Both the position numbers and the translations under genes were made by a program. Positions 56,797-64,000 of a stretch of DNA of 64,000 bases are shown piece after piece; the stretch's first letter is position 1; the number at the start of each line of letters is the position of its first letter. This DNA comes from Scolanthus callimorphus (taxonomy: Eukaryota > Cnidaria > Anthozoa > Actiniaria > Edwardsiidae). The notes below the pieces were generated by a model. It saw only the letters and a list, made by a program, of their open reading frames with translations. It was not told where the DNA came from and did no database searches. The stretch spans positions 12,564,501 to 12,628,500 of the forward strand of contig CM066916.1 of the NCBI GenBank assembly GCA_033964015.1. Direction: 5' to 3'.

Positions 56797-56908
56797 CCTC
56801 ATGAGGGCGTCACCAGTGATATGCGATATAGTGCAGAGAGAGAACAATGGGATGGGGGTGTGAATAGTAGATATGTGCTTGGAACGGTTCGACAGAGAGA
56901 GGAAAGCA

Positions 56909-58022
56909 GTCTAGGAGCAGCGACCGGAAAAAAATCGCGTCGTAGCACCCAACGCGCAGACCCAGGAAAATAACATAGAAAGATAGGTACATGCCTAAGG
57001 TTCAATTTGATCCCTATCGCACAGATTGGCTTGTGGGACAACACCCCGATATTTGGCATTTTGTTCCCCTGCTGCTCACATGTCCTTTGCAAAACATTGC
57101 GAACTTATACGCCTCTAAACCCCTCATTCAAGGATCAAATGTATCCAAAACTTTGTATCATTGTAAGAAATCACACACTTTAAATTCCTAGCTGTAAATC
57201 TGCCTTAATACCCACTCTAACGCCAGAAATAGAAATTAGAAGTTGGCAGCCATATTAGTTCTTTGTTATTCTAATGAGTTGTACCTCCTCTCCTGAAGAC
57301 ATAGATATAGGCTGTAGCGCTACAAGTACAGCGTGTCTAAATGTGTGCGTTGGCAAAATATATCCCTCGCAATGCATTGAACACTTATGTGGACATTTTA
57401 CTGATTTCGTATGTTTTCTGTGATCTCTGCTGGCATAAACAAAACATTATATGTTTATTAGAAAATACCAAAAACATTTTCTTTATTAGAAATTACCTAG
57501 TGAAATGATTCAGACAATGTCGGTGAAGAGATACCAGACCATTAAAACTATATACATTAGGCCGGGAAAGCTGTACAGTCTATGTCATTCTTGACTTTTC
57601 AGTTGTCAGGAACTCATGAATAACAAAGGAACCTCATGAATAACAAAAGTTCAAAATGGCCGCCGTCACAGATATCTTTTTAACCTTCACTTTTACAGTA
57701 CGTACGAAAATTACGGCACAATTGTATATCTTACCATTTGAAACGCATTTACTTCTACAAGCATGCCGAGTTTGATGTGTTTCTTGGTAAGATTTTGAAT
57801 TTTACAGGCTTTGAATTAGTTTGGAATTTTACAAAGAACATGTGAGCATCTTCTAACAAAAGTGCCCGAAATCGTAATGTTGTCCCATCGGCTCATTTGT
57901 AACATCCGGTCTAAATTAAACCTTATACACATACCTATCATCCTATGCTACTTTTCCGGGTCTGCGCGAAGGGTGCTACGAAAACCACTTTCTAGGCCTC
58001 TTTTCAAGATCTGCTCCTAGAC
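56909..58022. mobile_element. 1.1-kb long-TIR element (copy 2, inverted)
   Basis: Reverse complement of 39789-40889 over its whole length, including CAAATTGATCCCTATCGCAC-type and GGCCGGGAAAGCTGTACAG-type internal blocks. Ends GTCTAGGAGCA / TGCTCCTAGAC. Right next to the palindromes at the centre of the large inverted structure. Confidence 0.8.
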
Positions 58023-58309
58023 TAAGAGGGTCACGATTCAGGAACGGCAGAGACAGCATCGAGCATCGCATCGGATAAGATAGAAAAGAGGCCAGGAGGA
58101 GCTAGAAGATGCAAAATGCGAATGCTGACGATACGAGAATGAAAACAGGGGCAAAGTTTTTCCTCAGAAATCGGGTCAAGGGAAGGCACAGATTGCAGGG
58201 CACATGGAGTGCTACCACATACACGGTAGTAAGAGCGGTTTGAAACTAACGGCGGAGAACGGTACCTAGAACTAGACATCACTGTCTTCAGTAACAGTAT
58301 CGTAGGCCA

Positions 58310-58450
58310 ACTCAGGCGGCCCGAGCGTGTGTTCTAGAAGCTGAGGGAGCACGAGCTCAATATTGAGCCTGCCAAGTGCCAGTGAATTCTTCAGGAATCG
58401 AGTTGCTTATCTGGGACACATGGTATCAGCAGACGGTTTGGCAAGAGGCC
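58310..58450 (+). pseudogene. Ty3/gypsy reverse transcriptase fragment, frameshifted
   Basis: EPAKCQ in one frame followed by FFRNRVAYLGHMVSADG in the next gives the KCxFF...YLGHxVS end of a gypsy RT. In an intact element this part directly precedes the segment now found 4 kb away at 54180-54437, so the pieces are rearranged or come from different copies. Confidence 0.65.
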
Positions 58451-58551
58451 TCTGCAGCTAATGACTCGTCGATTCTCGGCACGGTTTCCGTAATCACAAG
58501 TGTACCATCAAAAACTGGGAAAAATATGCGGAAACGTGACCAGTGTCGGCC

Positions 58552-58870
58552 CACTTCAACCCCAGCAACGGCCATAGCATGTTAGACCATACCATCAAGG
58601 CAATCAAGAAGGTGGCCAAGTCTGAAGACCTCACTACTGTAGAGGGCGTCTGGATAAACAAGTTGAGAACAATAACTCCTGATGGACTCAATCTTAGAGA
58701 AGAATTTTAGTTTTTCTCTTTTGTAACTAGCGTATTCTTTTCCTTGCGTGCGTTTGTCTTTTTGAGCGCGCAGCTCATTATTTGTATATACACGTTATCA
58801 TCTTTGTAACGGTTTTACTAGCCGCCTTGATGAAGGATTGAAAGTAAAATCCGAAACGTTGGCATCTCTC
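58552..58870 (+). pseudogene. Penelope-like element 3' end (GIY-YIG C-terminus)
   Basis: HFNPSNGHSMLDHTIKAIKK, then VEGVWINKLRTITPDGLNLR to a TAG at 58710, resembles the end of the GIY-YIG endonuclease domain of Penelope-like retroelements. The upstream frame is stopped at about 58536. After the stop a ttgatgaagg...ccgaaacg motif (58826-58862) resembles a degenerate hammerhead core, a feature known from Penelope-like terminal repeats. Confidence 0.55.
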
Positions 58871-58989
58871 GGCTCCTGTTTTGTCTGCTTTTTACCCTAT
58901 GCACTTTATATCATGAAACGCTGTCTAAGCTAGTGAAAATAAGAAATAATCTAGTTAACAACTATCAAAAATTATCGTCTTTTTGAACA

Positions 58990-59740
58990 TCTAACACTAA
59001 GTTGCGGTTTCTTAGCGTCTATCTTCTACGCTTGTTGTTGCTATAAAGTGGCGTTTTCTTACAGTCGGGTCTATCTACTACGCTTGCTGTTGCAAGACGG
59101 CACGTTTCTCCGCGTCCATCTACTACCCTTCTTGATCAGTCGCGTTTTCGCAGCTTCTCTCTACCACACTTCTTGATAGTCGCGTTTTCTCAGCGTCTCT
59201 CTACTACACTTGTTGATCAGTCGCGTTTTCTCAGCTTCTCTCTACTACACTTGTTGATTAGTCGCGTTTTCTCAGCTTCTCTCTACTACACTTCTTGATA
59301 GTCGCGTTTTCTCAGCGTCTCTCTACTACACTTGTTGATCAGTCGCGTTTTCTCAGCCTCTATCTACACTTGTTCTTGCTAAGTCGCGTTTTCTCAGCGT
59401 CTATCTTCTATGCTTTCTGTTGCTAAGTAACGTTTTCTTAGAGTCCATCTACTACTACACTTGTTGTTACTTTAGTAAGTCGCGTTTTCTCAGCCTCTAT
59501 CTACTACGCTTGTCGTTACTAACCCGCATTTTCTTAGCGTCTATTTATTACGCTTGTTGTTGCGCTCTAGTTTTCTGACGGCGTGGACGAGGTATTGGTT
59601 AGTGAGTCGCGTTTTCTCAGCGTCTATCTACTACACTTGTTTTTACTAAGTCGCGTTTTCGACAATGTTTGTTGCTAAGAAACTTTTTCTCAGCGTCTAA
59701 CTACTGAGCTTGTCGTTGTTAAGACACGTTTTCTAATCAT
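58990..59740 (-). repeat. Right array of about 41-44-bp repeats, inverted
   Basis: About 17 units of TCGCGTTTTCTCAGC plus CTCTACTACACTTGTTGATC recur every 40-45 bp. This is the reverse complement of the unit at 52665-53165. A detached piece lies at about 60735-60805. Confidence 0.93.
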
Positions 59741-60119
59741 CTGCAGGGGTGGACCATTAGACATTGGGGGAGTGGGGTGGCAATTCTTTTGGGTTTTTTC
59801 GGGGATCAGGTTGTGCAATATTTTTCGGACTCGAATTTTTTTTTCGCAGACACACGCACAAAATATATTAATATTCAAAATATTCTTAACGTAAGAAACG
59901 TTAATTACGTACATACCGAACCTTGTCAGAGTGAGAAGTATAGACAGTGGGAAAGGGTAAACCCACGAGGGGTAGAGGGTAGAACTGCGCATCGAGCAAG
60001 ACCTTTTCCCGTGGCGTGTTCTACAGGCCGTCCAAATCCTATTCCTGTATGTATATGTACAACAAATTATCTTATGCTATATTTATATTGGTTGAGTTAA
60101 AAAAGATATGAAGCTGTTA

Positions 60120-60690
60120 AACGTTTTCGCCTAGTAGAAGACATTCTCAGATAGAGCGTATCGCATTTTTCTTTCGTTGCGCATTTAGAACGCATTTCAT
60201 CAAGCCTCAAACTGAAAGGGTTGATCAACATTCCGTTTTTGTGTATGGTAGACAAAGCCTGTAGGTTTTATCATTTATGCACGCCGCAAATAACGATTCA
60301 TTTGCGTGTAGCGGTCCAATGACGAATTTGTAAGCTTGTAACGTCGAATTCACGCTTTAGTGGTCTTCTTTCGAATATAGTGACTGCCTGCCAGGCATAT
60401 CACTGCACAGGAAATTATTATTATTATTCATTTGCGTGAAGCAGTCCACATGACGAATTGCTATACTTGTAACGTCGAATTCACGCTTACCTAAGTGGTC
60501 TTCTTTCGAATATAGTGACTGCCTGCCAGGCCTATCACTGCACGGCAAGATACACTTGTTCTAGTGTTCTAGGGTTGCGTCTTCGCTGCGCGATTTCTCA
60601 CACCCTCGCGCGCCGAAATTTTTACTAAGTATTGAGTAAAGTGAAGTAGAAAAATGCATGATAGAGGAGTTGCTGGAATAACTACTTCAG
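60120..60690 (-). mobile_element. Inverted copy of the GGCCTGGCGGGCAGT family
   Basis: Contains two tandem copies of the GTGACTGCCTGCCAGGC block (about 60380 and 60520) and ends GGAGTTGCTGGAATAACTAC near 60670. Inverted relative to 53180-53600. Confidence 0.6.
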
Positions 60691-60829
60691 ACATTTTTTT
60701 AACGATAGCCCAAGCCATGTGCCTAATTTCTAATGGTCCACACCTTAGCATCTATTTATTACGCTTGTTGTTGCCCTCTGGTTTTCTGGTGGCGTGGACG
60801 AGGTATTAATGTATCAGTCAATTCCAGCG

Positions 60830-60990
60830 CTGACCATGCCCTCCCCCGGGCAACCCCCGGGATTTTGGTCATTTCTAAAAATAAAACTGAAAATTCCCCG
60901 CCCTCGGGCTAGTAAAAATGCAAAATACCCCCACGGCGGGGAACACAAAAAGCGGAAAATGCCCCACCCCCGGGACGAGAAAAAGACGGT
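60830..60990. repeat. CCCCCGGG-rich degenerate repeat
   Basis: Imperfect CCCCCGGGCAA / CCCCGCCCTCGGGC / CCCCACGGCGGGG blocks separated by AAAATG. Non-coding. Between 60991 and 61950 I see nothing firm; a 131-codon open frame at 61494-61889 has no recognised domain. Confidence 0.5.
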
Positions 60991-61954
60991 AAGATTCCAT
61001 CGACTCTGCGTGACAAAGCTTCACAACAAAAAACTTCAACTCCATTTATACTGCCCGAGCATTTATAATTCGTTTCAGTAAATGTACTTTAGTTTTCTCG
61101 TCTTTGAACGAGTTCTCATTTCACTGAAAGTGAGACAAAATATAAATAAAGAAGTGAAACTAAGGTATTAGTACAATATCGGTAGACATTCCTAGGCCAT
61201 TCGCCGTTTGTAGCCATTTCTGCAAATTGTCTCCGGAATCTCTCAATGCGAAATTTACCTTTATTCTATTTGCAGAGCAACTATTTCACAGTTATGTTAC
61301 TTGACATTTCTAACACTTTCCTGAAATCGGTGTAATTTTTCATGCTCTATGCCAAAGTTACAGTTTAGCTTGTCCGACGTAGCAACAGTAACTAGGGAGT
61401 AGAACAATGAAGCGGGATCGGTCAATTGTTTGTTGCTGAGTCTTCGTGATCTGATTTTATAATCTGTGCGAAGCGCTACTGAAATAATCACCAGTGGTTA
61501 CTCCTTTAGCATATAGACCCATGATCAATTTCGATCATTATATTAAATTTTGGAAATTATGCTTTTATTTTGTTTTGTCCCCCCTAAGCCTCAGCCCCAA
61601 ATTAACATTTCAACATAGACCTTCTAGGGTTCTCGCATTCTCCCATAAATTTCGAAATAACTCATTCATATTCTCAGTCAAATATCGCTTGTTGTTTTCC
61701 GGTGGTCACGTAGATGACGTGACATTATTGTTTCAAAATAATAGAGTTATGCTAATTTCTTTCGGAATGTTTTCCGTATGTCTTCTTTTAGGTCTTACGT
61801 TAAAATTTATCACTACGTCAAGTAGCTCGCCAATTTTTTTAAAGTTAGATTTGCAAAAAGCTGTGTTTAGCAGCAACGTTATCATGTAAACCAAGTAAAT
61901 TACAAGGGCTTGCTTGTTAGTTCTGTTGTACCATGTAACGTTTTTGTATCAAAT

Positions 61955-62100
61955 TCAGCCTAGGGCATACCGGTACGTCAAACTCAAGTTGTGCCATTTA
62001 AGGTATTAATTAAGATATCGACTCATTACACTTTCAAAAAATATATTGTTATAAATGCATTAAATGCGATTGTAATTTGACGATTGCCCTAGGCCTAATT
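61955..62100 (-). repeat. Inverted mate of 50664-50710 plus 52029-52093 and 52500-52530
   Basis: Reverse complement reads AATTAGGCCTAGGGCAATCG, GAAAGTGTAATGAGTCGATA and GTTTGACGTACCGGTATGCC, matching the left side before and after two insertions. A further direct relative is at 54860-55010. Confidence 0.7.
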
Positions 62101-62135
62101 ATCCTTCATAGGTCACATCATTCAAACTCCTCTTA

Positions 62136-62930
62136 GGGACCGATCGTTTATAACGTCTACGGGGGGGGCGGTGGAATTTGGGTGGGGGTAAAAATTTAGA
62201 AGACATAGATTTTAGGGGGGTAATTTTTTGACACCCTCTCTCAAAAGAGGGGGTAATTTTTTCAGAGACACTGTGGTTCAAACTAAATAATAATATGTAC
62301 AAGCCGCGTCGTGGCATACAGCGCTACGCCATATAGCAAGTACGCCAATCTCGGCGCGCTTCGCGCGCAACGGAATGTACAAAATATTTTTTGAGTGCGT
62401 GCGCAATGGAATGGCTACGAATGTCATTACAAGAAAATATATCTTAGCCAGGAGAAAAAAACTAACTCTCCCCAAAAAGACGCTCTGCAGTAATAAGCAT
62501 CGGAGCTGTCTCAGTTCGAAGGCCTAATTATTAGGCAAAGCGTGAGTTCCACTTTACGAGGATAGAGATTCGTCATTTTGACCCTGCTTTACGCACGTCA
62601 TTTGCGATCTTTGTTTACTACACACAGAAAATGGAATGTTCATCTACATTTTCTTTGAGGTTTGGTGAAGTGCGTTCATATCATGCATAAAAAATTAGGG
62701 CGCGTCTCGCGCGCAACAAAAAGAGAAATTTCTGTAAATTGTCCTCCATTAGTTCAAACGGGGATCTGGTTACAGGGTGGGGGGTAAGATTTTTAGAACA
62801 TCGATTTTATGGGGGGTTATTTTTGCATCGCCTTTTTAATGAGGGGGGTGCGAATTTCAACATTCAATAAATTTAGAAAACCACCGCCCCCCCCCCCCCC
62901 CCCCCGTGGACGTAATAAACGATCGGTCCC
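62136..62930. mobile_element. PIF/Harbinger-like element, TTA duplication
   Basis: Termini GGGACCGATCGTTTATAACG / CGTAATAAACGATCGGTCCC with TTA on both flanks (62133-62135, 62931-62933), then a G/C run and GGTGG. The interior carries the AAACTAACTCTCC and TTCATCTACATTTTC blocks shared with 24.2-25.4 kb. No transposase. Confidence 0.75.
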
Positions 62931-62933
62931 TTA

Positions 62934-63945
62934 GTTCACTGCGACACCACAAGTTTCCAAGGAACTAAGCTGACAGTGGTTTATTGAGTCTGCTTGGAAG
63001 TATTGTCCTGTCTTCCTTGGCCTTTTTAGACACATAGGACTTGTATATAAACCAAGCTTTTGATTTATTTCTGCTCCCAACTAAGTTGAGTTAATTGGCT
63101 GTACGAGTCTATGTTTAAACCAACACTGCTGGGGTTGAGGAGACTTTGCCCATCATTTGTTCCTGTATGATAATAAAACAGAGTTATTCTTTAGGGCATA
63201 CCCAATAACAGATTATTTGTTCTCTTTAGATGAGCATTGTAAATTAGAGATGACTCTGCTCTGCAAGCAGCTCCCTAAAATGGTAGACACCCCACAAAAG
63301 CTTGAACATAGGCCTCACAGGCTACTGGAAAAAGTTTGAAAAAAAAGCTGAATTGTTTGAAAAATGTATTAAATATTTAAAGAAAAGAATGTGTGCTTCC
63401 AAAAATATCCATACCCCCCCCCCCCCCCCGACGGAAGGGTGTTTAAAAGTGACCCCCCCACCCCTCTGGAATTTCCGAAGAAAAATACAGTATTTGTATG
63501 GAAAAGATCAGGTAAATTGACCCCCCCCCCCCAAAAAAAAAAAAAAAAAAAAACAAACAAATCCCTTCCGTAGGGGGGGTATGGATAATTTCTGGAAAAA
63601 CACAATAGCTATTTTATGACTGGTGTGCATATTGTGATTGCATTCTCGGATTCGAGGGGGCAATTTGTGTCTGAACTTCAAGCCACTGGTCACTCAAACA
63701 ATATATTCACTCACTCCCATTCTACTAAAATCTATCCAAAAAGAATTGGTTATTTAGCGAAAATTTGGTTATATGCCAAAAACCATTTTACGCCGTATTA
63801 AACCCTTTTACACCGTATTGCTTATATCTCTAAAACATTTTTTATTACCTAAGGCATTTGCGGCATATAAAGGAAATGTATGCATATAATGAAAATACTT
63901 ACATATAAATATTTTTACATTTGGCACCCCATACGAAATGACGAA
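62934..63945 (-). repeat. Right arm of a giant inverted repeat
   Basis: Reverse complement of 48418-50420, interrupted by a C-rich insertion at about 63400-63605 that uses GGAATTTCC/CCCCC vocabulary. The pairing may continue outward past the end of the window. Confidence 0.8.
63400..63605. repeat. C-rich insertion with inverted CCCCC/GGGGG ends
   Basis: C runs, GGAATTTCCGAAG and an A20 run, bounded by TTCCAAAAATATCCATACCC / GGGTATGGATAATTTCTGGA. A small foldback insertion in the right arm. Confidence 0.6.
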
Positions 63946-64000
63946 ATTATTATTATTCATTTGCGTGAAGCGCGGGCCCAAATGACGAATTTTTATGCCT

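Noticed and set aside
61494..61889. 131-codon open frame with hydrophobic stretches
   Set aside because: AT-rich composition, no recognised motif, no splice context and location inside repeat DNA. Possibly chance.
48418..63945. Polinton/Maverick identity for the giant inverted structure
   Set aside because: Size and long TIRs would fit, but no DNA polymerase B, integrase, protease, ATPase or capsid similarity is visible in any frame of the interior.

Overview
This is a eukaryotic, intron-rich, AT-rich animal genome window. It looks like an anthozoan cnidarian, most likely a stony coral. That placement is an inference from the gene families, the short-exon architecture and the dense load of short foldback DNA transposons; no marker in the window fixes the species. 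Three protein-coding genes can be rebuilt exon by exon with canonical GT/AG junctions. Nearly everything else is transposon-derived or tandemly repeated DNA.

Region 1 (1-14.5 kb, + strand) holds the 3' half of an ADAM metalloprotease-disintegrin gene. Ten exons between 3012 and 14442 encode, in order, the end of the disintegrin domain, the cysteine-rich domain, an EGF-like module, one transmembrane helix and a 254-codon proline-rich cytoplasmic exon. The catalytic exons must lie upstream of the window. Its introns carry three tandem arrays: 70 bp x 8, 50 bp x 14 and 57 bp x 4. Two of these touch a splice donor. A decayed LINE reverse transcriptase and several MITEs also lie here.

Region 2 (14.5-28.3 kb) is a repeat-rich spacer followed by a complete seven-exon tetraspanin gene (+ strand, 20821-27753, 247 aa). 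A mariner-like TA-flanked MITE sits about 80 bp past its stop codon.

Region 3 (28.3-47.8 kb) is a MITE-rich spacer and an ethanolamine kinase gene on the - strand (47783 down to about 36640, about 361 codons). The kinase catalytic motifs and splice sites are kept, but the reading frame is off by one nucleotide in two places. Its introns contain several long-TIR elements.

Region 4 (47.8-64 kb) has no convincing host gene. Its outer parts (48.4-50.4 kb and 62.9-63.95 kb) are inverted copies of each other. Further inward, other blocks also pair in inverted orientation, including two arrays of about 44-bp repeats at 52.7-53.2 kb and 59.0-59.7 kb. The whole looks like one foldback structure of at least 15.5 kb, centred near 56.2-56.7 kb and heavily invaded by younger elements: PIF/Harbinger-like G-rich MITEs with TTA/TAA duplications, a tRNA-derived SINE, Ty3/gypsy and Penelope-like fragments, and palindromic MITEs. 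This structure is the least explained part of the window.
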